Origin: Stenotrophomonas maltophilia
GTDB lineage: Bacteria > Pseudomonadota > Gammaproteobacteria > Xanthomonadales > Xanthomonadaceae
Direction: 5' to 3'
Length of the DNA stretch: 64,000 nucleotides
Assembly (NCBI GenBank): GCA_002364755.1
Contig: DEZI01000028.1
Location: 159,888-223,887, forward strand
In this document: piece by piece, positions 34,358-43,310 of the stretch
Layout: each line of letters starts with the position of its first letter
Position numbering within the stretch: the first letter of the stretch is position 1
The notes under the pieces: generated by a model
What the model saw: the letters and a program-made list of their open reading frames with translations, nothing else
Databases searched by the model: none
What the model was told of the DNA's origin: nothing
Position numbers and translations under genes: made by a program

Positions 34358-35296
34358 TCAGGAAAACGAGGGTTGGCAGGCGAGCAGGGCGGCACCGCGT
34401 GCACCACCGGCATCGCCGAAGCGCGGCGGCACGATGGGCGGCACCTGCGCGCCGTTGAACAGATGCACGGCAACGGCGGCGGGCAGCAGCTGGTACAGCG
34501 GCGCGTACTGCGAAAGGCCGCCACCGAGCACGATGACGTGCGGGTCCAGCGCCAGCACCAGTGCGGCCAGGCTGTGGCCGAGCAGATCGCGGTGGATGTC
34601 CAGCGCCTGCCGGGCACGCACATCGCCGGCGTCGGCCAAGGCGATCACCGCGCTGGCGTCGCGCGCGCTGCCGCCGAGGTGGCGCGCGATCATCGCCACG
34701 CCGCTGCCGGACACGTAGCGCTCCACGCAGCCCTGCAGGCCGCAGCCGCAGTCCAGCAGGGGCAGGCCGTGGCGCTGCAGCAGGTGGCCAGGCACGCTCC
34801 AGTGGCCCCACTCGCCGGCCAGGCCGTTGAAGCCGGTCAGCAGGCGGCCCTGCAGGCAGAAGCCACCACCGGCACCGGTGCCGAGGATGGCGCCGAACAT
34901 GCTGGGGTAGCCGTCGGCGGCGCCACCGTGCGCTTCGGACAACGCAAAGCACTGCAGGTCGTTGCCGAAGTGCAGCGGACGCTGCAGGCGTGCATGCAGG
35001 TCCTGCGCGACGCACTGGCCGGTCAGTGCCGGTACGTTCGCGCTCAACTGGCGGCCACTGCGGCGGTCGCGCACGCCGGGCAGGGCGATGCCGATGGCGG
35101 CGTCACTGCGCCCCAGCGCGGCATCGGCGTCGGCCACCAGCGCGACGACGGCCTGCAGGAAGCCGGCGTAGTCGCCCTGCGGGGTGGCCACGCGGCGGCG
35201 CCAGGTGACCTGCATCGCCGCATCGCACGCCACCAGCTCGATCTTGGTGCCGCCGATGTCGATGCCGTAGCAGGCGTGCGCGATCAGCTCAGCCAT
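34358..35296 (-). CDS. agaK: ROK family sugar kinase, likely GalNAc/GlcNAc kinase
   Basis: A 312-residue ROK kinase. The N-terminal ATP phosphate-1 motif is GIDIGGTKIELVACD (~10). The catalytic Asp is in FGNDLQCFALSE (~112). The second glycine-rich motif is GAILGTGAGGGFCLQGRL (~135). The ROK zinc site reads GEWGHWSVPGHLL, then CGCGLQGCVERYVSG (~150-195), with His and three Cys in the usual order. In this operon it would phosphorylate imported GalNAc at C6. The start overlaps the agaS stop by eight bases. The substrate is inferred from context. Confidence 0.88.
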   Translation of the reverse strand: MAELIAHACYGIDIGGTKIELVACDAAMQVTWRRRVATPQGDYAGFLQAVVALVADADAALGRSDAAIGIALPGVRDRRSGRQLSANVPALTGQCVAQDLHARLQRPLHFGNDLQCFALSEAHGGAADGYPSMFGAILGTGAGGGFCLQGRLLTGFNGLAGEWGHWSVPGHLLQRHGLPLLDCGCGLQGCVERYVSGSGVAMIARHLGGSARDASAVIALADAGDVRARQALDIHRDLLGHSLAALVLALDPHVIVLGGGLSQYAPLYQLLPAAVAVHLFNGAQVPPIVPPRFGDAGGARGAALLACQPSFS

Positions 35297-36455
35297 GGTG
35301 GATGGTGACGCCCTGGACGACGCGGTTGACGGTGCCGTCCGGGAACGGATTGTCCGGGGTCAGGCCCAGCGCGGCCGAACGCTGCAGCGCGAACAGCTGC
35401 GCAAAGCCGAGCCACACCGGCGCCAGCCACGGGTCGTCGAGCGCCGGTTCAAGCACGGGCACGCTGAGGGTATGGTCATCCCCGGCGCCGATATCCGCAT
35501 GCGGACCGATCGCCAGCACCTGGCCGGCCACGCCATCGCGGCGCAGTTCTTCCAGCAGGTCCTGCTCGTAGCGGCGTGCCAGCGGCTGCACGCTGCGCAG
35601 CACCACCACCAGGGTGTCGCCGTCCAGCGTGGACTTGGGGCCGTGGCGGAAGCCGAGTGGTGTGTTGGCAAGGGCCAGCACGCGACCGGCGGTCAGCTCC
35701 AGCACCTTCAGCGCGCACTCGCGGGCCAGCGCTTCCAGCGGACCGCTGGCCAGGTAGATCACCCGGTTGAACGGGCGCTGCGCCAGTGCCGCGACCGGTG
35801 CATCCCACTGCGCCAGGCCTTCGCGGCCGAGCGCGGCGATCTGCTTCAGGCGCGCGACGCGTGCCTCCCACGGCGAGCGGTCGAACACGGTCAGCGCGGC
35901 CAGCAGCATGCAGGTCAGGCTGCTGGTCATGGCGAATGCACGGTCGCAGCTGGCCGAAGGCATCAGCAGGGTGCAGGTATCGCTGCGGCCGGCGCCGCGA
36001 CGGGCCAGTTCGCCATCGGCGTTGCAGGTAATGTCGAGGAAGCGGGCATCGGCCACGTCACTGCGGACGCGGTCGACCGCGGCCACGCTTTCCGGGCTGG
36101 AACCGCTGCGGCCGAACGACACCAGCAGGGTGGGGCGGTCGCGCTGCAGGTACAGCGCCGGGTGGGTCAGCAGGCTGGTGGTATGCACCACGCGCACCTC
36201 GCCCGGCCACTGCGCGTTGATCGCATCGGCCACCATCTCGGCGATGAAGCCGGAGCTGCCGGCGCCGGTGAACAGCACGCGCTGGTTGGGATCGTTGAGG
36301 CTGTCGCCGAGGAAGGCCTGCAGGCGGTCGCGGGCACGCGACAGGTCCTGCGCAAGGGCTTCCCACAGCGCCGGCTGCTGGGCGATTTCGGTAGCGGTAT
36401 CGGCTCCGCCGCGGCGCTGCCAGGCGGACACATCGGAAAGCAGGGTGACGTCCAT
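35289..36455 (-). CDS. agaS: SIS-domain galactosamine-6-phosphate deaminase/isomerase
   Basis: A 388-residue protein with two SIS domains, close in length and layout to E. coli AgaS, which converts galactosamine-6-phosphate to tagatose-6-phosphate plus ammonia. SIS motifs: VLFTGAGSSGFIAEM (~55), LVSFGRSGSSPESVAAVDRV (~112), IYLASGPLEALARECALK (~235) and GFRHGPKSTLDGDTLVV (~270). Glucosamine-type relatives (GlmS/NagB-like) cannot be excluded, but the agaZ and agaK neighbours favour the galactosamine pathway. Start at 36455 (MDVTLLSDVSAWQRR); the open frame extends upstream through the operator region. It is the first gene of the minus-strand operon. Confidence 0.87.
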   Translation of the reverse strand: MDVTLLSDVSAWQRRGGADTATEIAQQPALWEALAQDLSRARDRLQAFLGDSLNDPNQRVLFTGAGSSGFIAEMVADAINAQWPGEVRVVHTTSLLTHPALYLQRDRPTLLVSFGRSGSSPESVAAVDRVRSDVADARFLDITCNADGELARRGAGRSDTCTLLMPSASCDRAFAMTSSLTCMLLAALTVFDRSPWEARVARLKQIAALGREGLAQWDAPVAALAQRPFNRVIYLASGPLEALARECALKVLELTAGRVLALANTPLGFRHGPKSTLDGDTLVVVLRSVQPLARRYEQDLLEELRRDGVAGQVLAIGPHADIGAGDDHTLSVPVLEPALDDPWLAPVWLGFAQLFALQRSAALGLTPDNPFPDGTVNRVVQGVTIHHG

Positions 36456-36480
36456 TCGGAGGTTCCAGTTGGGCCAGCGC

Positions 36481-36509
36481 ACCATCAGCGTTTTCTTTCG
36501 AAATGTCAA
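36481..36509 (-). promoter_or_regulatory. Predicted promoter of the agaS-led operon
   Basis: On the minus strand a perfect -35 TTGACA (36509-36504) is followed at 17 bases by a weak -10 GATGGT (36486-36481), about 26 bases before the agaS ATG. A TTTCGAA box lies between the two hexamers. Confidence 0.5.
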
Positions 36510-36519
36510 ACATCGAAAG
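36495..36519. promoter_or_regulatory. Candidate AgaR operator at the agaS promoter
   Basis: Imperfect inverted repeat CTTTCGAAATGT-caa-ACATCGAAAG covering the -35 box. TTTCG-type repeats are typical operators for DeoR-family regulators such as AgaR. Related boxes lie on the other side of the intergenic region at 36657-36666 (CTTTCGTTTC), 36709-36715 (TTTCGAA) and 36743-36751 (CTTTCGAAA). Confidence 0.5.
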
Positions 36520-36621
36520 CAAAAAGAAAGAAAGTGGCTGACATGATTTGCCCGGGATGGGGTCGATCGCGAAACGCAAGAACCGGCCGGATGCGGTATC
36601 GCACAATGCTTAACAGGGAGT

Positions 36622-36635
36622 TGCAAGCGCTTACA
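36622..36635. promoter_or_regulatory. LacI-family-type operator
   Basis: TGCAAGCGCTTACA fits the LacI/GalR-family consensus TGNAANCGNTTNCA exactly. It lies 144 bases upstream of the GH31 start. No LacI-type gene is in the window, so the regulator would be encoded elsewhere. Confidence 0.5.
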
Positions 36636-36700
36636 CAAAGTATTGCGACGCAACAACTTTCGTTTCTACCAAATATATCTTCCTTTTTCCTTTCAGTTTA

Positions 36701-36730
36701 TTGACATCTTTCGAATCACTGCCCTAGAGT
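36701..36730 (+). promoter_or_regulatory. Predicted promoter of the GH31-led operon with internal operator
   Basis: TTGACA (36701-36706), 18-base spacer, TAGAGT (36725-36730). TTTCGAA (36709-36715) lies inside the spacer, mirroring the arrangement at the agaS promoter. A further CTTTCGAAA lies downstream at 36743-36751. About 50 bases separate the -10 from the GTG start. Confidence 0.6.
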
Positions 36731-36778
36731 CGGCCGCAACTGCTTTCGAAACGCCCGGTAAACGGGTTGGGAGTTCGT

Positions 36779-39700
36779 GTGGAGAACCGCATTCGTCGCT
36801 CGCCGCTGCTGCTGGCCCTGCTGCCGGCGTTGATGCTGGTAGCGACATCGGCCCAGGCCGAGCCGGTCGGCAACCTGCGATCGGTCAGCCCCAGTGACAG
36901 CCGCGACGGCGCGCACGGCTGGGATCTGCAGACCGACAACGGCGCGCGCATCCGCATCGAACTGCCGGCCGCGGACATCATCCGCGTGCAGGCCGGCCGC
37001 AAGGGCACCCTGACCGGGGCCGGCGACAAGGCCGCGCCGATCGTGCTGCCGCAGCCCAAGGCAAACGTGCAGGCGCAGCTGGAAGAAGACGCACAGGAAA
37101 TCCGCGTGCGCACCGACGCACTGGTGCTGCATGTACAGCGGCAACCGTTGCGCCTGCGCCTGGAACGCCTGGACAACGGCCAGCCGACCGCGCTGTGGCA
37201 GGAACTGCAGCCGCTGGATCTGGATGCCACGCAGAGCGTGCAGGTGCTCTCTTCGCAGGCCGACGAAGGCTATTTCGGTGGTGGCCAGCAGAACGGCCGT
37301 TACCAGTTCAAGGGTCGCGAACTGGAGGTCTCCTACTCCGGCGGCTGGGAAGAAGGTGATCGCCCGAGCCCGGCGCCGATGCTGCTCAGCAGCCGTGGCT
37401 GGGGCATGCTGCGCAACACCTGGAGCGACGGCAGCTACGACCTGCGCCAGGCCGACCAGGCCACCCTGCTGCACCGCGAAGACCGCTTCGATGCCTATTA
37501 CTTCGTCGGCGCCGACCTGCCGAAGCTGATCGAACGCTACACCCAGCTGACCGGCCGCCCGAACATGGTCGCGCGCTGGGCGCTCTCCTACGGCGATGCC
37601 GACTGCTACAACGACGCCGACAACAGCAAAAAGCCCGGCACCGTGCCCGAAGGCTGGAGCGACGGCCCGACCGGCACCACGCCGGATGTGATCGACAGCG
37701 TGGCCAGGCAGTACCGCGAACATGACATGCCCGGCGGCTGGATCCTGCCCAACGATGGTTATGGCTGCGGCTACCAGAAGCTGCCGGAAACCGTGCAGGG
37801 GCTGGCGAAATACGGCTTCCGCACCGGCCTGTGGACCGAGAACGGCGTCGACAAGATCGCCTGGGAAGTGGGCAAGGCCGGCAGCCGCGTGCAGAAGCTG
37901 GACGTGGCCTGGACCGGCAAGGGCTACCAGTTCGCGATGGATGCCAACCGCCAGGCGTTCAAGGGCATCCTCGACAATTCCGATTCACGCCCGTTCCTGT
38001 GGACGGTGATGGGCTGGGCCGGCATCCAGCGCTACGCGGTGGCGTGGACCGGCGACCAGAGCAGCAGCTGGGACTACATCCGCTGGCACGTGCCGACCCT
38101 GGTGGGTTCGGGCCTGTCCGGCATGGCCTACGCCAGCGGCGACGTCGATGCGATCTTCGGCGGCAGCGCCGAAACCTTCACCCGCGACCTGCAGTGGAAG
38201 GCGTTCACTCCGGTGCTGATGGGCATGAGCGGCTGGTCGTCGAACGCGCGCAAGCATCCGTGGTGGTTCGACGAGCCCTACCGCAGCATCAACCGCGATT
38301 ACCTGAAGTTGAAGATGCGCCTGACCCCGTACATGTACGGGCTGGTGCACGAGGCCGCGCAGACCGGCGCGCCGCCGGTGCGTGGCCTGATGTGGGACAA
38401 CCCGCGCGATCCGCATGCGCAGGATGAAACCTACAAGTACCAGTTCCTGCTCGGCCGCGACCTGCTGGTGGCGCCGGTGTACCGCAGCCAGGCGGCCAGC
38501 CGTGGCTGGCGCCGCGACATCCATCTTCCCGCCGGTGGCTGGATCGACTACTGGGATGGCCGCCGCGTGCAGGCCGGGGCCGAGGGCCGCCAGCTCGACC
38601 GTCAGGTGGACCTGGCCACGCTGCCGGTGTTCGTGCGTGCCGGTGCGATCCTGCCGCTGTACCCGTCGATGCTGTTCGACGGCGAGAAGCCCCTCGATGA
38701 AGTGACCTTCGACCTGTACCCGCAGGGCGATGCGCAATACACGTTGTACGAGGACGACGGCAACACGCGCCGCTACCAGAAGGGTGAATCGAGCACCCAG
38801 GTGGTGCGCGTGCACGCCCCGGCACAGGGCAGTGGCCCGGTGCAGGTGCAGATCGAGGCGGTGCAGGGCAGCTATGCCGGCCAGCTGGCACAGCGCCGCT
38901 ATGGCCTGCGCGTGCTCAGCCGGCAGGTGCCGCGCGCGGTGCAGGCCGGTGGTCGCGCGCTGCCGGCGCTGGCCGATGCCGCCGCGTTCAACAGCGCCAG
39001 CGAAGGCTGGTACTTCGATGCCAAGGATCGCCGCGGCACGCTGCATGTACGCACGGCCACGCAGGACATCCGCCAGCCGCTGCAGCTGCAGCTGGACTTC
39101 GCCGTCGCCGCCGCAGCTGCCGACGATGCCTTCCCGGCCGCACCGGTGCTGGGCCGCGAACTGCCGGCCGACAGCCTGCTGGTGGTCAACCGCCCGGCCG
39201 AAGAGCCGGGCCACGCGCTGGAAAACGCCTTCGATGATGACCCCAACACCTGGTTCCGCAGCGTGCGCAACCAGGCCGTGCGTACCGGTGCGCATGAGTG
39301 GGTGGTCGGCTTCGGCGAGCGGAAGATGATTGACGGCATCGAGATCGCGCCGCGCAGCGACAAGAACTGGAAGCACGGCCAGGTGCGCGACTACGAGGTC
39401 TACCTGGGCGACAGCAATGGCGAGTGGGGCGAACCCATCGCACGTGGCCGCCTGCAGTTGAAGGAAGGCGTGCAGCGCATCGACTTCCCCGCCCATGCCG
39501 GCCGCTTGCTGCGCTTCCGCGTATTGAGCGTGCAGAACCCCGAAGGTGATGGCGCCAGCAGCACCGATCCGATGGTCACCGCCGCACAGGGCAGCGCCCG
39601 CGCCTTCGACGCACTGCAGCCGCGCGATGTGGGCCCGATCGCGCTGTCCACTTTCCACATCCTCGAACACCAGGAACCGGAGCGACCGGCCCGGCAGCAG

Positions 39701-40138
39701 TATCTCTCCGAGCTGCCGGTGCCGGCCGCGCTTGCCAGCCAGGTCCGCGTCAACCAGTCCTTCCGTGGCGATGCCGGCCTGCGCATGAACGGCCTGCAGT
39801 TCCGCCGTGGCCTGGGCGTCGCTGGCAACAGCCGCATCGACCTGCGCCTGCAGGGCGGCTGGAACCTGCTGCGCGCCGATCTCGGTGTCGATGATGCCTG
39901 CCGCACCGCCGGGGGCCTGCAGTTCCAGGTCTGGGGCGATGGCCGCCTGCTGTACGACAGCGGCCTGGTGAAGGCCCCCGGCGTGGTCAAGCCGGAGCTG
40001 GACGTCCGTGGTCTTTCCACACTGAGCCTGCGCACGCTGGGTGCGCAGGGCAGCCAACCCGCCCAGGTCTGCGCCAACTGGGCCAACGCCGTGCTGATCG
40101 GCCAGGAGGGCGACTCCGCCAGCATCGTCGCCCCATGA
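36779..40138 (+). CDS. GH31 alpha-N-acetylgalactosaminidase-like enzyme with CBM32 and NPCBM domains
   Basis: A 1119-residue secreted glycosidase. Signal peptide (SPLLLALLPALMLVATSAQA, cut near residue 28), GH31 N-domain (~40-260), catalytic barrel (~270-620), beta domains, an F5/8-type (CBM32) domain (~800-915) and an NPCBM domain (~955-1110). The predicted nucleophile is Asp375 in KLDVAWTGKGYQFAM and the acid/base is Asp426 in AWTGDQSSSWDYIRWH; spacing and wording match the GH31 subgroup that cleaves alpha-GalNAc. GTG 36779 was chosen as start because GGGAG lies ~7 bases upstream; TTG 36767 is possible. It probably acts on GalNAc-capped glycans outside the cell. It is followed by the receptor gene. 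Confidence 0.85.
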   Translation: MENRIRRSPLLLALLPALMLVATSAQAEPVGNLRSVSPSDSRDGAHGWDLQTDNGARIRIELPAADIIRVQAGRKGTLTGAGDKAAPIVLPQPKANVQAQLEEDAQEIRVRTDALVLHVQRQPLRLRLERLDNGQPTALWQELQPLDLDATQSVQVLSSQADEGYFGGGQQNGRYQFKGRELEVSYSGGWEEGDRPSPAPMLLSSRGWGMLRNTWSDGSYDLRQADQATLLHREDRFDAYYFVGADLPKLIERYTQLTGRPNMVARWALSYGDADCYNDADNSKKPGTVPEGWSDGPTGTTPDVIDSVARQYREHDMPGGWILPNDGYGCGYQKLPETVQGLAKYGFRTGLWTENGVDKIAWEVGKAGSRVQKLDVAWTGKGYQFAMDANRQAFKGILDNSDSRPFLWTVMGWAGIQRYAVAWTGDQSSSWDYIRWHVPTLVGSGLSGMAYASGDVDAIFGGSAETFTRDLQWKAFTPVLMGMSGWSSNARKHPWWFDEPYRSINRDYLKLKMRLTPYMYGLVHEAAQTGAPPVRGLMWDNPRDPHAQDETYKYQFLLGRDLLVAPVYRSQAASRGWRRDIHLPAGGWIDYWDGRRVQAGAEGRQLDRQVDLATLPVFVRAGAILPLYPSMLFDGEKPLDEVTFDLYPQGDAQYTLYEDDGNTRRYQKGESSTQVVRVHAPAQGSGPVQVQIEAVQGSYAGQLAQRRYGLRVLSRQVPRAVQAGGRALPALADAAAFNSASEGWYFDAKDRRGTLHVRTATQDIRQPLQLQLDFAVAAAAADDAFPAAPVLGRELPADSLLVVNRPAEEPGHALENAFDDDPNTWFRSVRNQAVRTGAHEWVVGFGERKMIDGIEIAPRSDKNWKHGQVRDYEVYLGDSNGEWGEPIARGRLQLKEGVQRIDFPAHAGRLLRFRVLSVQNPEGDGASSTDPMVTAAQGSARAFDALQPRDVGPIALSTFHILEHQEPERPARQQYLSELPVPAALASQVRVNQSFRGDAGLRMNGLQFRRGLGVAGNSRIDLRLQGGWNLLRADLGVDDACRTAGGLQFQVWGDGRLLYDSGLVKAPGVVKPELDVRGLSTLSLRTLGAQGSQPAQVCANWANAVLIGQEGDSASIVAP

Positions 40139-40269
40139 CCCCCACGTAACACCGCTCCTCCCCCGCCCATTCCGACCATGGCTCCAGAGCCTTGGCCCGG
40201 GAGCGTTTTGCCCGCCAATCGCTTTCGCGCCGCCCACCCGCCGCGCACCCCTGCCAGGAGAGAACCCCG

Positions 40270-43245
40270 ATGTTGCCCGCACGCCACTCCCGTCCGCCCT
40301 GTCGTTCCTTCGCCCCGCTGTCGCTGGCCATCGCCGGCGTGCTGCTGTCGATCGCCCTGCCTGCTGCCGCCCAGGACAGCAAGGACAACGCCACCGACCT
40401 GGCCCGCATCGAGGTCACCGGCTCCAACATCCGCCGCACGGACGTCGAAACCGCATCGCCGGTGCAGGTGATCAGCAAGCAGGACATCCAGAACATGGGT
40501 GCGCGCACGCTGCTGCAGGTGCTGGACAACCTGCCGGCCGCGCGGCCCGCGCAACAGGATTCGCGCTCGCTGTTCACCGGCTCGGACGGCGCCTCGCAGG
40601 CCAACCTGCGTGGCCTCGGCGCGCAGGGCACGCTGGTGCTGTTGAACGGCCGCCGCCTGTCGTACTACGGCGCACCGGCGGGCTTCCAGACCCAGTTCGT
40701 CAACATCGATGCGATCCCGGCCGCAGCCATCGAACGCATGGAAGTGCTGACCGACGGCGCCTCGGCGGTGTACGGCACCGATGCGGTGGCCGGCGTCATC
40801 AACGTGATCACCAAGCGCAATTTCCAGGGCGCGGAAATCAACTTCACCAACGACACCTCCTCGCGCATCGATTCCTACGGCGAGCGCCAGGCCAGCATCA
40901 CCGCCGGCTTCGGCGACCTGACCGAGAACCGCTTCAACGTCTATGGCGCGGTGAACCTGTACCGCCGTGATGCGATTCCGCTCAGCGATTTCTACGACAA
41001 GCGGCCCAGCCAGTACTACGTCAACAACCCCAACTACCTGACCAACCTGCGCCTGGGCGTGGGCAGCAAGCCGGGCCAGTTCAATCCGGGAACTTACTTC
41101 GCCTTCGATCCGGTCACCGGCCGACGCGTGCAGGAAGCCGCACCGGGCTGCCAGAACGTGCTGCAGGGCCAGGCTGCAGGCCCCAGCTGCGTCTGGGAAA
41201 CGTGGATGAACAACGAGATCGATGCCGGCGCCAAATCCGAGCGCAACACCGCCTACCTCAACGGCAACTTCCTGGTGGGCGACAACACCGAGATCTTCGC
41301 CGAGGCCACCTACACCGACATCGACCTGCGCGCCAACGGCGGCACGCCGCGCACCTACAGCACCACCACCGGCAACCCGAGCAGCTGGTTCTCGCGCGAT
41401 ACCGGCACCACGGTCAATCAGTTCCTGTACCCGTACCTGGGCCCGAACAACGAGTACAACCACGCCAGCCCCGAACTGAAGGCGATGATGGGCGGTGTGG
41501 TCGGCCTGCAGTACCTGCTGCAGGATGCCGGTGCCAACTACTTCGGCCAGCGCAACACCGACCAGAGCTACCGGGTGCTGACCGGCGCGCGTGGCAACGT
41601 CGGCGACTGGAACTGGGAAACCGCGTTCGCCACCGCCGGTACGCACTCCACCACCTACCAGACCATCAACGTCAACCTGAAGGGCTTCGAGAAGGCCTTC
41701 GGTCCGTACTCGGTGGACCCGGGCACTGGCCGCGTCATCATCTCCGACCACCCGGCGTACAAGTTCGGCGAGATCAGCGAGGCCAACGCTGCGCTGATCC
41801 GCGAAGCCTTCCCGACCTTCGACATCCAGTCCTGGACGCGCCTGCACACCCTGGACGGCAAGATCGAAGGCCCGCTGTTCCAGCTGCCTGCCGGTGAGAT
41901 GCGCGCGGCCTTCGGCTTCAACGCCAGCCGCGAAACCTTCTACACCCCGGGCAACCCGGATGCCGCCGCCGGCCTGATCACCCAGCAGGGTGGCTCGTGG
42001 TTCGACGGTGCGCGCAACACCTATGCGCTGTTCTCCGAAACCGTTGCGCCGATCACCGAAAAGCTGGAACTGGACGCGGCGCTGCGCGTGGACAAGTATC
42101 CGAACTTCAGCGCCAACGTCGCGCCGAAGATCGGCTTCAAGTACCAGGCCTTCAAGCAGCTGATGCTGCGCGGTACCTATTCCACCGGCTTCCGCGCGCC
42201 CAGCCTGGCCGAGTCGGGCAGCGGCGGTGTGTTCGCCCAGCTGGGCGGCTACCGCGACGAGGTGCGCTGCGCCGAGACCAACGCCATCGCCGACCTGCTG
42301 CGGCAGTCGCAGCGTGCCGGTGACGTGGACCTGGGCAAGAGCCTGGCCAACGTCGACTGCAGCCGCACCGTCGCCCGCATGACCCAGCCCAACCAGGACC
42401 TGAAGCCGGAAAAGGCCAAGATCGCGACCTTGGGCTTCGTCTACGAGCCGGCCAGCTGGCTGTCGGTGTCGGCGGATTACTGGTTCATCTACCGCAACAA
42501 CGAGATCGTCGCGCCGGACTTCAGCCGCGATACCGACATCATCTCCTCCTCGCGCTCGCCGATCACCGATGCCGACCGCGCCAACCTGGCGCAGCTGGCG
42601 GCGATGTGCGCCGACCCGGCCAGCGGCGTGAGCTGCCCGGCCGTGCTGCCCGGCTACAGCGTGGGCAACGTGGCCAGCGTGGTGGGGCAGTACAAGAACC
42701 GCGGCAAGACCTTGGTCGATGGCTTCGACATCGATGCACGCAGCCGCTTCCCGCTGGGTGAATGGGGCGGGTTGAACGTGGGCCTGGCTGCCACCATCGC
42801 CAACCGCAACCGCTACTACATGGATGACGAAAGCGGCTGGTACTACGGCGACGTGGTGGGCTACTACAACAACCCGCGCCTGCGCGCCACGCTCAACGCC
42901 GACTGGACCTACAAGCAGGTGACCACCAGCATGTTCGTCAACTACGTGGGCGGCACCAAGTGGGCGCGCGACCGCGTGGACGCAGTGGACAACAACAAGG
43001 ACACCTGCACCGCCGGCTTCCTGGCCCTGGAAGCCAGCAAGTGCGATGGCGCACCGTCGTGGTGGACCGCCAACCTGAGCGTTACCTGGCGCCCGGACGA
43101 TGCCTGGAACCTCAGCTTCACCGTCAAGAACCTGTTCGATCGCCTGCCGTTCTACGATCCGAACAGCTTCCTGGGCGATTCCAGCGATTACGCCACCATC
43201 TTCGGCCGCGGCTACAGTGTGACCGTCGGCTACCGGTTCAAGTAA
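40270..43245 (+). CDS. TonB-dependent receptor, likely for amino-sugar oligosaccharides
   Basis: A 991-residue outer-membrane TonB-dependent transporter. Signal peptide (PLSLAIAGVLLSIALPAAAQ, cut near residue 38), then a plug domain with RIEVTGSNIRR, SPVQVISKQDIQNMGA, NLRGLGAQGTLVLLNGRR and AVYGTDAVAGVINVITKR. The barrel ends with the C-terminal aromatic YSVTVGYRFK. The size and wording match the carbohydrate-type receptors abundant in xanthomonads. Flanking GH31 and GH109 genes suggest GalNAc-containing ligands. The start is ATG 40270 after GGAGAG; the longer frame has no signal peptide. Confidence 0.93.
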   Translation: MLPARHSRPPCRSFAPLSLAIAGVLLSIALPAAAQDSKDNATDLARIEVTGSNIRRTDVETASPVQVISKQDIQNMGARTLLQVLDNLPAARPAQQDSRSLFTGSDGASQANLRGLGAQGTLVLLNGRRLSYYGAPAGFQTQFVNIDAIPAAAIERMEVLTDGASAVYGTDAVAGVINVITKRNFQGAEINFTNDTSSRIDSYGERQASITAGFGDLTENRFNVYGAVNLYRRDAIPLSDFYDKRPSQYYVNNPNYLTNLRLGVGSKPGQFNPGTYFAFDPVTGRRVQEAAPGCQNVLQGQAAGPSCVWETWMNNEIDAGAKSERNTAYLNGNFLVGDNTEIFAEATYTDIDLRANGGTPRTYSTTTGNPSSWFSRDTGTTVNQFLYPYLGPNNEYNHASPELKAMMGGVVGLQYLLQDAGANYFGQRNTDQSYRVLTGARGNVGDWNWETAFATAGTHSTTYQTINVNLKGFEKAFGPYSVDPGTGRVIISDHPAYKFGEISEANAALIREAFPTFDIQSWTRLHTLDGKIEGPLFQLPAGEMRAAFGFNASRETFYTPGNPDAAAGLITQQGGSWFDGARNTYALFSETVAPITEKLELDAALRVDKYPNFSANVAPKIGFKYQAFKQLMLRGTYSTGFRAPSLAESGSGGVFAQLGGYRDEVRCAETNAIADLLRQSQRAGDVDLGKSLANVDCSRTVARMTQPNQDLKPEKAKIATLGFVYEPASWLSVSADYWFIYRNNEIVAPDFSRDTDIISSSRSPITDADRANLAQLAAMCADPASGVSCPAVLPGYSVGNVASVVGQYKNRGKTLVDGFDIDARSRFPLGEWGGLNVGLAATIANRNRYYMDDESGWYYGDVVGYYNNPRLRATLNADWTYKQVTTSMFVNYVGGTKWARDRVDAVDNNKDTCTAGFLALEASKCDGAPSWWTANLSVTWRPDDAWNLSFTVKNLFDRLPFYDPNSFLGDSSDYATIFGRGYSVTVGYRFK

Positions 43246-43263
43246 TTCCGTTCGTGTGACCCG

Positions 43264-43289
43264 GGTGCGCCGGTCGTGGCCGGCGCACC
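43264..43289 (+). terminator. Intercistronic stem-loop without T-run
   Basis: GGTGCGCCGG-tcgtgg-CCGGCGCACC, 18 bases after the receptor stop and just before the ribosome site of the GH109 gene. It lacks a T-run, so it is more likely an mRNA-stabilising or attenuating structure than a full terminator. Confidence 0.65.
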
Positions 43290-43310
43290 TTCAAGAGGAG
43301 AGTGTTTGCC

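Noticed and set aside
31071..36455. GlcNAc (nag) rather than GalNAc (aga) catabolic operon
   Set aside because: AgaA and the ROK kinase are ambiguous, but AgaS, AgaZ and GH109 together fit galactosamine; no NagB is present.
37985..41847. Long minus-strand frames opposite the GH31 and receptor genes
   Set aside because: They are antisense shadows of strongly supported genes, with odd His/Ala/Gln-rich composition and no motif.
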